Source: Paractinoplanes pyxinae
Lineage (GTDB): Bacteria > Actinomycetota > Actinomycetes > Mycobacteriales > Micromonosporaceae
DNA length: 64,000 bases
Direction: 5' to 3'
Assembly (NCBI RefSeq): GCF_026626335.1
Contig: NZ_JAPNTZ010000001.1
Location: 1-64,000 of the forward strand
Each line of letters opens with the position of its first letter. Position 1 is the first letter of the stretch. This document shows positions 25,178-34,289 of this stretch, in pieces. The position numbers and the translations under genes were made by a program. The notes under the pieces were generated by a model. That model was not told where the DNA came from. It made no database searches and saw only the letters and a list, made by a program, of their open reading frames with translations.

Positions 25178-26559
25178 CCGGGACTGCGCCCTTGGCCGTT
25201 CGTGTCCGGGCGTCGGAGAGTGTCGCCGCTGATGTGGTTGACGGGCGGCGGGCGCGAAAGCGGGCGCCGCGTCGGGGTGCGGCGGTCTGGGATTCCGGGG
25301 TGCGGCAGGTGATGGCCCTGGATCGGCTGCGGGGGCAGGAAGCCGTACGCGATTCGGTGCTGTTGCCGCTGCGGTATGCGCGCATGGCGTCGTCGCCGTG
25401 GGCCTATCTGCGGGGTGCGGCTGCGGTGATGGCGGCTGACCTCGCTGCGGCGCCGCACTCGGGGTTGACGGTGCAGATGTGCGGGGACGCGCACATCCTC
25501 AACTTCGGGCTGTGGGCGTCGCCCGAGCGGCAGTTGCTGTTCGACGCCCGGGACTTCGACGAGACGTTGCCGGGGCCGTTCGAATGGGATCTCAAGCGGC
25601 TGGCGACGAGCATCTACGTGCTCGCGGGGTCTGAGCGGCTGGGGGAGTCGTGTGCCGGCGAGGCCGCCGTGGCCGCGGTGAGAACGTATGGCAAGGCGAT
25701 GCGCGCGTACGCCGGAATGGGCGAGCTGGACGTCTGGTACGACCGGATCCCGGCCGACGTGCCGTGGCGCGGCTTGACCTCCGAGTTCACTCAGGCCGCG
25801 ACCGACAACATCAGGAAGCAGTCGCGGAAGCGGACTCATCACGGAACAGCCCGCCAACTCGTCACCGAAGAGGGCGGGCAGCGGCGGATCTCGCTGGATC
25901 CGATGAAGCGCCTTGACGACGGCTTGACCCACGAGCAGCGGGTCCGGGCGTCCGAGCAGGTCTACGACACGTACCTGGCCTCGATCTCGCCGCATCTGCG
26001 CCGGCTCGTCGACCGGTTCCGGCGGGTCGACGCCGTCCGGCAGATCGTGGGTGTGGGCAGCGTCGGCGTGCGGGTCTGGCTGCACCTGCTCGAGGGGGAC
26101 AGCGGCCGGCAGCCGGTGTTCGCCCAGGCCAAGCAGGCGACGGCGTCGGTCTACGAGGAGTTCCTGGGCCCCAGCGACTTCGCCAACCACGGCGAACGGG
26201 TCGTCGTCGGCCAGCGCCTGATGCAGTCGGCCAGCGACATCTTCCTGGGGCACATGCGCGTCGACGGCTTCGACTACTACGTACGGCAGTTCCGCGACAT
26301 GAAGATCATTCCCAGCGGCCCGGAGATCGCGGGGTATCTGCCGCAGTTCGCGGCGGCCTGCGGCCATGCGCTGGCCAAGTCGCACGCCCGCAGCGGCGAT
26401 CCGGCGGCCATCGCCGGTTACATCGGCAAGGGGAACGCTTTCCGGGACGGCATTGTCCGCTTCGCCCGCGACTACGCCGGGCAGACCCACGCGGACCACG
26501 CCGATCTGCGTACGGCGATCGCGACCGGTGAGACCAGGGCGGCAGAACGAGGGTGGTAG
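25174..26559 (+). CDS. DUF2252 family protein
   Basis: The 461-residue cytoplasmic protein of the DUF2252 family is distantly related to kinase-fold aminoglycoside phosphotransferases. Recognisable features are MCGDAHILNFG, LLFDARDFDETLPGPFEWDLKRLATS (motifs GDAH and DFD), VGVGSVGVR and FAQAKQATAS. It ends in CGHALAKSHARSGD. The biochemical role is unknown; GDxH and DFD imply nucleotide or phosphate chemistry. The start overlaps the short leaderless frame by 4 bases, and the whole unit lies behind the MerR-type promoter at 25099. DUF2255 follows after 4 bases. Confidence 0.9.
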   Translation: MTGTAPLAVRVRASESVAADVVDGRRARKRAPRRGAAVWDSGVRQVMALDRLRGQEAVRDSVLLPLRYARMASSPWAYLRGAAAVMAADLAAAPHSGLTVQMCGDAHILNFGLWASPERQLLFDARDFDETLPGPFEWDLKRLATSIYVLAGSERLGESCAGEAAVAAVRTYGKAMRAYAGMGELDVWYDRIPADVPWRGLTSEFTQAATDNIRKQSRKRTHHGTARQLVTEEGGQRRISLDPMKRLDDGLTHEQRVRASEQVYDTYLASISPHLRRLVDRFRRVDAVRQIVGVGSVGVRVWLHLLEGDSGRQPVFAQAKQATASVYEEFLGPSDFANHGERVVVGQRLMQSASDIFLGHMRVDGFDYYVRQFRDMKIIPSGPEIAGYLPQFAAACGHALAKSHARSGDPAAIAGYIGKGNAFRDGIVRFARDYAGQTHADHADLRTAIATGETRAAERGW

Positions 26560-26563
26560 CAAA

Positions 26564-26950
26564 ATGACCGAGGCGTTGCGCACTCGCGAGTGGACTCCGG
26601 CCGAACTGGCGGCGTTGGACCGTACGCCGCTGATTCGCCTCGCCGGGGCAAGACCCGACGGAACCCTGCGGCCCTTCGTGATGATCGGCCACGTCCGGGT
26701 CGGCGCCGACGAGATCATCCGCTCGCTGAACGGGACCGGCGGCAGCTGGTATCAAGGCGTTTCCCGTACGGGCCAAGGCGTGATCGACGTCGACGGTCTG
26801 CAGGTACGAGTCGCTTTCGTCGCCGATTCCGGCCGCGAGGACGAGGTCGACGACGCGCTGCGCGCCCGCTACGGCAACGACTCCGGCGTCCGCCGGATGA
26901 CGAGCGCGCTGGCCCAGGCGGCCACCCTCCGGATGATCCCCCTCGCTTGA
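26564..26950 (+). CDS. DUF2255 family protein
   Basis: The 128-residue protein matches DUF2255, a split-barrel-like family related to flavin reductase/nitroreductase folds. Features are REWTPAELAALD, RPDGTLRPF, VGADEIIRSLNG, GSWYQGVSRTGQGVI and RYGNDSGVRRMTS. It probably binds a flavin or F420. It is second in the operon with DUF2252, 4 bases downstream, so it shares the MerR-type promoter. Confidence 0.8.
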   Translation: MTEALRTREWTPAELAALDRTPLIRLAGARPDGTLRPFVMIGHVRVGADEIIRSLNGTGGSWYQGVSRTGQGVIDVDGLQVRVAFVADSGREDEVDDALRARYGNDSGVRRMTSALAQAATLRMIPLA

Positions 26951-27029
26951 GGGAAAGTGCCCGAACACGCCTCTTCTGTAGGGCTGGGCTCCGGGGTCAT
27001 GGCGGCGGGCGTGAATGCGTACCGTCAAT

Positions 27030-27160
27030 TCGTTGGTCTTTGAATTGCGCTCCGGGTGCCTGATGGCGTCGACGCGAGCACGGCGGCCGGCGCGGTCGCC
27101 GCCCAGTTCCCCTGCGACGGCGGGACGAACCAGGGCTGGCAGAAGATCTTCATCGTGTGA
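27030..27160 (+). pseudogene. Ricin-type lectin (CBM13) C-terminal fragment
   Basis: The frame ending at TGA 27158-27160 reads ...VAAQFPCDGGTNQGWQKIFIV. The CDGGTNQGWQ segment is the QxW repeat signature of beta-trefoil ricin B lectins. Upstream, an SGCL segment in another frame fits the preceding part of the same repeat, so an indel lies near 27060. Only about 40 residues remain, the tail of a lost secreted glycan-binding protein. Confidence 0.55.
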
Positions 27161-27746
27161 TGCGGGTCCCGGCGGAGGCGAAGGACCGGCGGCGGCGCTG
27201 AACGAGCGTGTGCGTGATGCCCACGACCATGCCGAGCGCCATGCCGAACGCGGCGCCCAGCAGCGGCGAGTCGACGAAAGTCTCCCCGCCGAGGCGGCCC
27301 AGACCGATGGCGTACGCCGCCCAGGCCACACTGGCGAGGCCGGTGTGCAGGGTGAAACGCGCGACCGGCTGGGCCGCCGAGCCCGACGTCATGGCGGTGG
27401 CGGTGCGCCCGTACGGCAGAAATCGCCCGACGATGATCGCGCCGCCGCCGTACCGTCGCAGCGCCTGCCCGGCCTTGTATTTGGCCTGCACGAGTTTGGC
27501 GTTGCGCACCCGGTGACCGGCGCCCCGGCCCAGCAGGTAGGCGACCCGGTCACCGGCCATCCCGCCCGCGATCACGACGGCCGCCAGCACCGCCACGTCG
27601 GGCGGCCCGCCGGCCGACAGAGCGGCCAGCCCGATCACCACCGGGTCGGACGGCATGGCCGGGATGAAGCCGTCGACCGCGACGATCGCGAACACCACGA
27701 CGTACAGCCACGGCGAGGAGATCAGCGGCGTCAGGCGGTCCAGCAT
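27150..27746 (-). CDS. DedA-family membrane protein
   Basis: The 198-residue integral membrane protein belongs to the DedA/SNARE-associated family. It has an early helix (SSPWLYVVVFAIVAVDGF), the conserved PAMPSDPVVIGLA, GDRVAYLLGRGAG, and GRFLPYGRTATAMTSG with the key Arg of the re-entrant loop, plus two C-terminal helices. DedA proteins flip polyprenyl phosphate or phospholipids and support envelope homeostasis. GGGAGGA lies ~7 bases before ATG 27746. It converges with the lectin fragment, overlapping by 11 bases. Confidence 0.9.
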   Translation of the reverse strand: MLDRLTPLISSPWLYVVVFAIVAVDGFIPAMPSDPVVIGLAALSAGGPPDVAVLAAVVIAGGMAGDRVAYLLGRGAGHRVRNAKLVQAKYKAGQALRRYGGGAIIVGRFLPYGRTATAMTSGSAAQPVARFTLHTGLASVAWAAYAIGLGRLGGETFVDSPLLGAAFGMALGMVVGITHTLVQRRRRSFASAGTRITR

Positions 27747-28078
27747 CGTGGTGTCCTCCCTCGGTCGCCTGCCTTCGACCGTACGGATCGTGGAGGCTCC
27801 GTTCGATGGTGCGAGCCAGCCGATCGTGAGGGGTGCCAGCACCACCCCCTAGCCCCAGGCTGCTGCCGCACGGTGAGGATCCGGCGGCGCTCGGTACACG
27901 GCAGGCCGAACACGCGGCTAATCCGAGAGGGCTCAGTCCACCGGCTTGAACCAGGTCCGCGACGAGGGCAGGGCCAGCAGGACGACGATCCCTCCGCCAA
28001 TCAGCACCCGGGCGACCCGCTGGACACGCCGGGCTGGCGGCCGGGTACGTAAACCGACCGCAACCCGGCCCGGTCCGC
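27747..28078. other. Intergenic region with a possible minus-strand gene tail
   Basis: This contains the DedA promoter region. On the minus strand, codons ending at TGA near 27932 spell a hydrophobic tail (VLIGGGIVVLLALPSSRTW then FKPVD) that looks like the C-terminus of a small membrane protein. No good start codon precedes it, so it is probably a remnant. Nothing else is recognised. Confidence 0.3.
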
Positions 28079-28803
28079 TACATCCCCATCGCCTCGCTGT
28101 TCGAGTTCAACGAGTACGAGGAGCTGGCCCCCCGACCACCGCGACGTCGTTCGTCGTGCCGCCGCGCCGGACCCCGGTCGACGTCGGCCTGCGCACCGCG
28201 CCCAACGGCTGGTACGGCTACACGGGGGTCAGCGCGCCGGTCGCGGGCACCCGGCTGACCGTGACGATCCCGCGGCAGGCCACCATCGGCGGCACGGTGA
28301 CCGCGACCGGCCGGGTGGTCAGGACGGGCCGGCTGTGCGACCGGGGCCCGTGCCCGACCGTGGAGGAGGACGACGCCGGCCGCGAGGTGCGGCTGCAGGA
28401 GCGCGCCGGGGCGACGGCCGGGTGGCGCACGGTCGCCACGGCGAAGGCCGGCCGGGACGGCACGTACACGCTCGGCGCCCCGTTCGCCGGCACCCGCGAC
28501 TACCGCGTGGTCGCACCGGTCGTCGCGCTGGCCCCCGGTCAGGTCGTCCCGGGCCGGGCCGCCCGGACGTACGCCGAGACGGCAGCAACCACCACGACCG
28601 GCGTGACCGGCGCGGCCGACGGCGACAGCGGACCGGGCGGCGGCCTTAGCGGACCGGGCGGCGGCGGTTCCGGCGGGGGACTGCCGATCACCGGCGTCCC
28701 GGCGCTGCCGTTCTCGCTGGCCGGCGGCCTGCTGGTGGCGCTCGGCGCGGCGCTGCTGCTGACCGGCCGGCGCCGGCGGCGCCCCGCACCGGCCGTGAAG
28801 TAG
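28079..28803 (+). pseudogene. LPXTG-anchored surface protein, N-terminus lost
   Basis: The intact 3' part (from about 28130) encodes a beta-rich extracellular segment, a Gly/Ser-rich stalk and a sortase signal: LPITG, a hydrophobic stretch (PFSLAGGLLVALGAALLL) and RRRRR. Upstream, 28079-28125 encodes YIPIASLFEFNEYEEL in a different frame, which reads like the same protein before an indel. No start codon or signal peptide is in frame, so the gene is truncated. A class F-like sortase is encoded at 33648-34289. Confidence 0.6.
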
Positions 28804-28804
28804 G

Positions 28805-28820
28805 CCCCGCCCACGCGGGG
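28805..28820 (+). terminator. GC hairpin after the LPXTG remnant
   Basis: CCCCGC (28805-28810) and GCGGGG (28815-28820) form a perfect 6-bp stem around a 4-base loop, 2 bases after the stop codon. It has no T run. Confidence 0.5.
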
Positions 28821-28926
28821 GACCGTGCCGTTCGAAGCGAAGTTCGGACGGCCGGTCCGCTTCGCGGGTATCGTGCACCGTTGTGGCCTCCCGTGACTGA
28901 CTGTCGCAGCTGCTGAGACATTCGAG

Positions 28927-30180
28927 GTGAGCGCCATCCCTACGCTGCGGCCGACCGACGTGAGCCTCGACGACTTGTTGCGTGACGGTAGCCTGCACTG
29001 CGTCTACCAGCCCTTCGTCGACGTGGACACCGGCGCGGTGCTGGCCTTCGAGGCGTTGCTGCGCGGACCGGCGGATTCTGGCTGGGAGTCCCCGATGACG
29101 CTGCTGGACGCCGCCCGAGCGGCCGGCCGGCTGGCCGACCTGGAACGGGCGTCGTTGCAGGCGTCGTTGTCCGATGCCGCTCTGTTCTCGCAGGGCCGGC
29201 CGGTGACGTTGTTCGTCAACGTCGAGCCGAGCACGGCGACGCAGCGGTTGGACGTCGTCCTCGACGCCTTGTCAGCCCGAGCGCCCCATGTTCAGGTCGT
29301 CGTCGAGATCACCGAGCGGGCCTTGGCGGCCGACCTGGCCGGGGTGCTGGCGGCTGCGGAACGGCTGCGCGCTGCCGGGTGTGCCATCGCGCTGGACGAC
29401 GTGGGCGTCGAACCGGCTTCGCTGGCTTTCATACCGTTGCTGCGGCCCGAGGTGGTCAAACTCGATCTGAGGCTGCTCCGTACGGTCAAGGACCCCGCCA
29501 CTGTCACCGTGGCCGGAGCTGTCCGGGCCTACGCCGAGCAGGCCGGTGCGGAAGTTGTCGCCGAAGGTATCGAGACCCAGGGCGACCTGACGCGCGCCCT
29601 CGTGCTCGGCGCGACCCTGGGGCAGGGGTGGCTGTGGGCCCGTGGGGAAAGGCAGTTCACGCCGTCGGCGTTCCGTCCCGAGCGGTTCGCCGCGCGCCCG
29701 ATCGGCATGGCTCTGCGGGCGACGCCCTACGAGCTGGTCGGCGCGGGCCGGCGGATCCGGCACGCGCCCAAAGACCTGCTCGTTCCTGTGTCGAAGACCC
29801 TGGAACTGATGGCGTTGGAGGCCACGGTTCCGCCGGTGCTGCTCGCCGCCTTCGAGCACGCCCGGTTCTTCCGGCCGTCGACCGCCCGCCGGTTCACCGA
29901 GCTCGGCGCCCGGCTACCGTTCGTCGCCGTGCTCGGCGTCGACATGCCCGCCACGCCGGTCCCCGGCGTACAAGGCGCCACCCTGTCCGTCCAGGACCCA
30001 CTGGCCAGCGAGTGGACCGTCGTGGTGCTCGGCGCTCACCTCTCGGCCGCCCTGATGGCTCGCGACCTCGGTGACACCGGCCCCGACGGCGACCGGCAGT
30101 TCGAGTTCGTCGTCAGCTACGACCGCACCCTGGTCACCGCCGCCGCGCATTCTATGGTCGGCCGACTCACCCTCGGGTGA
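28927..30180 (+). CDS. EAL-domain cyclic-di-GMP phosphodiesterase with DICT sensory domain
   Basis: The 417-residue cytoplasmic protein has an EAL domain at ~20-245. It retains FEALLRG (Glu42-Leu44), NVEPST, EITERA, DDVG, KLDL and EGIET, so metal and substrate ligands are present and c-di-GMP hydrolysis is likely. The C-terminal ~160 residues match the DICT domain often paired with EAL or diguanylate cyclase modules in light or redox signalling. It lies upstream of a chemotaxis-type receptor and a receiver protein. GTG 28927 gives MSAIPTL. Confidence 0.9.
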   Translation: MSAIPTLRPTDVSLDDLLRDGSLHCVYQPFVDVDTGAVLAFEALLRGPADSGWESPMTLLDAARAAGRLADLERASLQASLSDAALFSQGRPVTLFVNVEPSTATQRLDVVLDALSARAPHVQVVVEITERALAADLAGVLAAAERLRAAGCAIALDDVGVEPASLAFIPLLRPEVVKLDLRLLRTVKDPATVTVAGAVRAYAEQAGAEVVAEGIETQGDLTRALVLGATLGQGWLWARGERQFTPSAFRPERFAARPIGMALRATPYELVGAGRRIRHAPKDLLVPVSKTLELMALEATVPPVLLAAFEHARFFRPSTARRFTELGARLPFVAVLGVDMPATPVPGVQGATLSVQDPLASEWTVVVLGAHLSAALMARDLGDTGPDGDRQFEFVVSYDRTLVTAAAHSMVGRLTLG

Positions 30181-30325
30181 TTCCTCTCCGTGGCCGCCGG
30201 CTGCTGTCCGGCACTGCCGTCGGCCTTCAGCAAACGGGATGAAACTTCTCAGCGGGAACGTGAATCGGCCGAACGGCAGAAGGAAGGCGCCGGCCTCGGG
30301 CTGACGTGACGTTCAGGAGTTCCAG

Positions 30326-31937
30326 ATGGCGAACACGTCCCGGATCGGTGACCGCCTCAACGACATGGGAGTCGGCACCAAGGTCATCGTGGCGGTGGCG
30401 GTCGTGGCCCTGGGCACGACCGGGGTGGCCTGGGCCCGGCTCGGCTCGCTCGACGACCGGATCCAGGAACTGAGGCACGACAACATCACGCGGCTGGACG
30501 CTCTGGTCGGCGTCCAGAACGGCATGGCCGACATGTACCGGGGGGCTCTTCCTCTTCCAAGGGGCTCAGACTGCCGCGCAGCGGACTCAGTACGAGAACG
30601 AGACCAAGGCCGGCCAGGCTGCCGTGGACGCGGCCGGCGACCGGTACATGTCGGCCCCGGACGACTCGGACGCTTGGAAGACGCAAGCCGCGGCCTTCGG
30701 CGGCGCCTGGGGGCAGTACAAGGCGTTGGTCAACCTGTTGCTGTTCAAGGACGCCCCACCGGCCGGGAACGACCTGCCGGCCACGCTGGCCGACCAGTAC
30801 ACGCTGTGGGGCAACGCCGAGAAGATCATGAACACGGCCGTCGACCAGCTCATAGCCCTCGAGCGCTCGCAGGCCCGGCAGAACAGCACCGAGGCCCACG
30901 ACGACGCCACCGGCACCCGGCGCACCATTGTCGTGCTGGTCCTAGCCGGCGTGCCGCTGTCGGTCGCGCTGGCCGTCCTGGTCGGTCGCAGCATCGCCCG
31001 CCGCCTGTCCGAGGTCCGCGATGTGCTCGCTGCGGTCGCCGACGGCGACCTGACCCGTCAGGCTGGCGCCACCGGCGGCGACGAGGTCGGCATGATGTCC
31101 AGCGCCGTCAACCGTGCCACCGCGGCGATCCGGCAGACTGTCGCCGCGCTGGGCGACTCCTCCCGCCTGCTCGCCGAGTCCTCGAGCCGGCTGTCGGCAT
31201 CGGCGGAGGCCATCGCCGGCAACGCCCGGGAAACCTCGACGCAGACCGGTCTGCTGGCCGCTGCCTCGGAGGAGGTCTCGCGCAGCGTGCAAACGGTGGC
31301 GGCCGGCACCGAGGAGATGGGTTCGGCGATCCGGGAGATCCCCCAGTCGGCCAACGACGCGGCCAGAGTGGCGTCGGAGGCGGTCACCGAGGCGGCTGCC
31401 ACCAACGCGACGGTCGCCAAGCTGGGCGCGTCGTCGGCCGAGATCGGCAACGTGGTCCGGGTCATTACCGCGATCGCCGAGCAGACCAACCTGCTGGCGC
31501 TGAACGCCACCATCGAGTCGGCCCGGGCGGGGGAGGCCGGCAAGGGCTTCGCCGTGGTCGCCAACGAGGTCAAGGAGCTCGCGCAGGAGACGGCCAAGGC
31601 CACCGGGGACATCTCCCGGCGGGTGGAGACGATTCAAGCCGACACCGACGGCGCCGTGGACGCGATCGGGCGGATCTCGTCGATCATAGGCCAGATCAAC
31701 GACTACCAGACGACCATCGCTTCGGCGGTCGAGGAACAGACCGCCGCCACCAATGAGATGAGCCGGTCGATCGGTGAGGCGTCGAGCGGCTCGGACGGCA
31801 TCGCCGGCAACATCGCCGGGGTGGCCGAGGCGGCCCGGACCACGACCGCCACGGTGGCCGACACGCAGCGTTCAGCGCAGGAGCTGGCCCGCATGTCGTC
31901 GGAGCTCGAGTCGGTGGTCGCCCGCTTCCAGGTGTGA
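30326..31937 (+). pseudogene. Methyl-accepting chemotaxis protein with a single frameshift
   Basis: ATG 30326, with AGGAG 6 bases upstream, starts a receptor with one membrane helix (~15-36) and the beginning of a four-helix sensor. At a run of six G (30540-30545) the frame breaks: removing one G joins DMYRG to [19 protein letters not shown] and restores a ~536-residue protein. The rest contains the sensor, a second membrane helix, HAMP and a full signalling tip ([24 protein letters not shown], partly quoted as [18 protein letters not shown]). It is either a fresh pseudogene, a phase-variable gene or a sequencing error. No other chemotaxis gene is in the window. Confidence 0.8.
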
Positions 31938-31957
31938 GGCCGACCGGTGATCGAGGC

Positions 31958-32371
31958 CTAGCCCCGGTCTCCTTGGGCGGACGCACGCTGGAGCGTGTTG
32001 CAGATCATCCCGGCGAGAAGGTCGGGGTTGGCGGGCTTCTGCACGTACGGCGCATCCGGCCGCACCAGGCCTGAGCCAACGGCGATGTACCGCGGCACGC
32101 CGGTCACGAAGATGGTCTTGACCTGCGGAGACTCGGCTGCGACGCGATGCGCGAGACCGCCGCTCAGATCATCGGGCAGCGACAGGCCGGCCAGCAGCAC
32201 GTCGATGTCGCCCGGCTGCTGCCGGCACACCTGCAGGGCGTCGTCGGCGTTCGCGGCCGTCCACGTCCGGAAGCCGCGCAGCTCGAGGGTGCGGGACAGC
32301 AGATCCAGGATGTCGGCGTCGTCGTCGACGATCAGGACGCCCGGCTTCGACGGCCCGGCCGATGCCTGCAT
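31958..32371 (-). CDS. Single-domain receiver protein lacking the phospho-acceptor Asp
   Basis: The 137-residue stand-alone receiver (CheY-like) domain has the acidic pocket Asp16-Asp17-Asp18, Thr90 and Lys112 in place. The strand-3 acceptor position reads VLLAGLSLP, so the expected aspartate (residue 62) is glycine. It cannot be phosphorylated normally and may work as a pseudo-receiver through protein contacts or ligand binding. GGAGAT lies 5 bases before ATG 32371. It converges on the chemotaxis receptor gene. Confidence 0.85.
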   Translation of the reverse strand: MQASAGPSKPGVLIVDDDADILDLLSRTLELRGFRTWTAANADDALQVCRQQPGDIDVLLAGLSLPDDLSGGLAHRVAAESPQVKTIFVTGVPRYIAVGSGLVRPDAPYVQKPANPDLLAGMICNTLQRASAQGDRG

Positions 32372-32433
32372 GAGATCTCCGTTCGCCGCCCCCAGAATAG
32401 CGGACAAATCCGGCGCGGAGGCGCGTTCGCGAT

Positions 32434-32658
32434 TCACCTGTCGCCGATCGTGGTGACCTTCGCCCCGTCGGCTTGCACGGCGAGCATCAGACAGGAACGG
32501 ATCTCGTCGCCGTCCAGCGTCACGGCACAGGCGCCGCAGGTCCCGTCGGGGCAGGCGACGCGGTAACCGGCTATGCCGCACTCCGTCCCGAGCACGTCGG
32601 CGAGGGTGCGGCCGGTGTCGGCGTCCAGGTTATGACGTTCCCCGTCCACGATCAGCAT
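32434..32658 (-). CDS. Truncated [2Fe-2S] subunit of a molybdenum hydroxylase
   Basis: The 74-residue product matches only the plant-ferredoxin-like first domain of CoxS/XdhC-type subunits: CGIAGYRVACPDGTCGACAV and RSCLML give the four cysteine ligands. Normal family members are ~155-165 residues and carry a second cluster domain (CGxC and CxC), which is absent. The stop follows right after KVTTIGDR. It overlaps the FAD subunit stop (TGATG), so they are translationally coupled. It could still carry one cluster but cannot complete the usual electron chain. Confidence 0.8.
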   Translation of the reverse strand: MLIVDGERHNLDADTGRTLADVLGTECGIAGYRVACPDGTCGACAVTLDGDEIRSCLMLAVQADGAKVTTIGDR

Positions 32659-33521
32659 CACCCGCACCGGCCGGTTCCCTCCCGGGCGCCACCGAGGGCG
32701 CGCCTGGCCAGCACGCGGAAGGCCTGTCGCGGCCGGGGCCGCCCGGCGTCCTCGTCGAGCCGGTCGGTGTCCTTCTCCGCCGCGATCTGCGCGGCCGTGG
32801 CGATGGCAGTGTCCGAGAACGTGGTGCCGAGCAGAGCCTCCTCGGCCGCGCCGGCCCGGACCGGGTACGGGCCGGAGTTGACCAGGCAGATCCGGGCCGA
32901 GGTGACCACGCCGTCGGTCACGGTGACCGCCGCCATCGCCGCCGCATGCGGAAAGATCGAGGTGCGCCGGTCCTCCGCGTAACCGACGCCGGTTCCGTCC
33001 GGCAGCGTGGGCAGCTGGGCCTCGACCAGCAGTTCCTCGGGCTTGCGGGTGGTGGTGAACGGCGCCTGGAAGAAGTCCTCGGCCGGCACCGTCCGGCGCC
33101 CCTCGGGCCCGTCCAGCACGAGCCGCGCCTGCAGGGCCACCGCCACCGCCGGCCACTCGGCCGCGGGGTGGGCGTAGGCGAGGCTGCCGAGCATGGTCCC
33201 GCGGGCCCGGATGGGCGGATGTCCGATGTGGCGGACCACGACGCGGAGCAGGTCGCCGAGCGGCCCGGTGACCTGGTCGGATTCGAAGGCCCGGTGCCGG
33301 ACGAGTGCTCCGACGCGGAGGTAGCCGTTCGTCTCGGCCAGCGTGTCAAGTCCCTCGATCCGGTTGATGTCCACCAGCCGGCACGGCGTCGCGCCGCGGT
33401 TGATCACCATCGGGATCAGGCTCTGGCCGCCGGCCAGAACCGAGGTCTGCCCGTCGGACAGCGCGCTGATCACCTCGTCGACAGACTTCGCGGCGATGTA
33501 CTCGACGGACCCGTTCTTCAT
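32658..33521 (-). CDS. FAD-binding subunit of a CO dehydrogenase/xanthine dehydrogenase-type enzyme
   Basis: The 287-residue protein of the CoxM/XdhB family has the FAD pyrophosphate loop VLAGGQSLIPMV, the second FAD motif RARGTMLGSLAYAHPAAEWP (20 residues) and a C-terminal CO_deh_flav_C domain. It should pass electrons from the Mo-containing large subunit to an acceptor. The large catalytic subunit gene is not in the window, and the iron-sulfur partner downstream is truncated, so the operon looks like a leftover. ATG 33521 has no close competitor. Confidence 0.88.
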   Translation of the reverse strand: MKNGSVEYIAAKSVDEVISALSDGQTSVLAGGQSLIPMVINRGATPCRLVDINRIEGLDTLAETNGYLRVGALVRHRAFESDQVTGPLGDLLRVVVRHIGHPPIRARGTMLGSLAYAHPAAEWPAVAVALQARLVLDGPEGRRTVPAEDFFQAPFTTTRKPEELLVEAQLPTLPDGTGVGYAEDRRTSIFPHAAAMAAVTVTDGVVTSARICLVNSGPYPVRAGAAEEALLGTTFSDTAIATAAQIAAEKDTDRLDEDAGRPRPRQAFRVLARRALGGAREGTGRCG

Positions 33522-33647
33522 CGAATCGTTCCCTCCCCGGACGAGAGGCCTGTATCGACCAGTTCCGGCGACTTAAACGTCGAAACTCCAACGAGGTCGG
33601 GTCTCGCCGGCAAGGTCACTCCACGATGGGCGGCGATTCGCTTTGCG

Positions 33648-34289
33648 TCACTCGGTGCCGCGGAGCTCGGCGTAGGCGACGATGTTGTCGACATAGTGGC
33701 CGGATCGGCGGTCGAAATAGCCGCCGCACGTGATCAGGCGCAGGCCGGCGTGGTCGATGGCGCCGTAGACCGCGCCGGCCGGGAACTGGTTCTTGGCGTA
33801 GCGGTCGACGCGGGTGACGGCGAAGACGGCGGTGATGCCGTCCTGCCGCGTGATTTCCACCCGGTCGCCGTTGTGCAGTGCGGACAGACGGGCGAACGTG
33901 CCGTCGGCGCCGTGGAAGTTGACATGGCCGGCGAGCACGGCCGGTCCGAGCGAGCCCGGGGTGGGCGCTTTGGTGTACCAGCCGACGGTGCGCGCATCGG
34001 TGGGCACCTGCATGGAGCCGTCCGGCTCCTGGCCGAGGCCGGTGATCGCCTCGTCGACGTCCAGGGCCGGAATCCGTACCCGGGTGGGGACGGACGCGGG
34101 CAGCAGCTTGCCGCGGGTGAGGACGTCGTGGCCGACCTTCGTGGCCGGAGCCGAGGACGGCGCGGCGGGTGGCGCGGTCAGCGGTGGCTCGGCGGCCGGC
34201 TCGTCGTGGTGGCCGATGGCGATCGCGGCCGCACCGGCGATCGCCAGAACGGCCGCGATGATCAAGGCGTGGGTTCGGTGCCGGGTCAT
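33648..34289 (-). CDS. Class F-like sortase
   Basis: The 213-residue protein has an N-terminal membrane anchor (~8-27), a Pro/Ala linker and a sortase domain. The catalytic residues are visible: His in LAGHVNF, Cys in LITCGG and Arg in DRRSGHY. Class E/F sortases of actinobacteria attach surface proteins to the cell wall. The start overlaps the stop of the upstream EF-hand membrane protein by 4 bases (ATGA), so the two are co-expressed. The LPXTG remnant at 28079-28803 is the only sorting signal seen nearby. Confidence 0.9.
   Translation of the reverse strand: MTRHRTHALIIAAVLAIAGAAAIAIGHHDEPAAEPPLTAPPAAPSSAPATKVGHDVLTRGKLLPASVPTRVRIPALDVDEAITGLGQEPDGSMQVPTDARTVGWYTKAPTPGSLGPAVLAGHVNFHGADGTFARLSALHNGDRVEITRQDGITAVFAVTRVDRYAKNQFPAGAVYGAIDHAGLRLITCGGYFDRRSGHYVDNIVAYAELRGTE

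Noticed and set aside
27946..28130. N-terminal extension making a 285-residue LPXTG protein
   Set aside because: The first ~60 residues are basic, lack a signal peptide and conflict with the better coding frame at 28079-28125.
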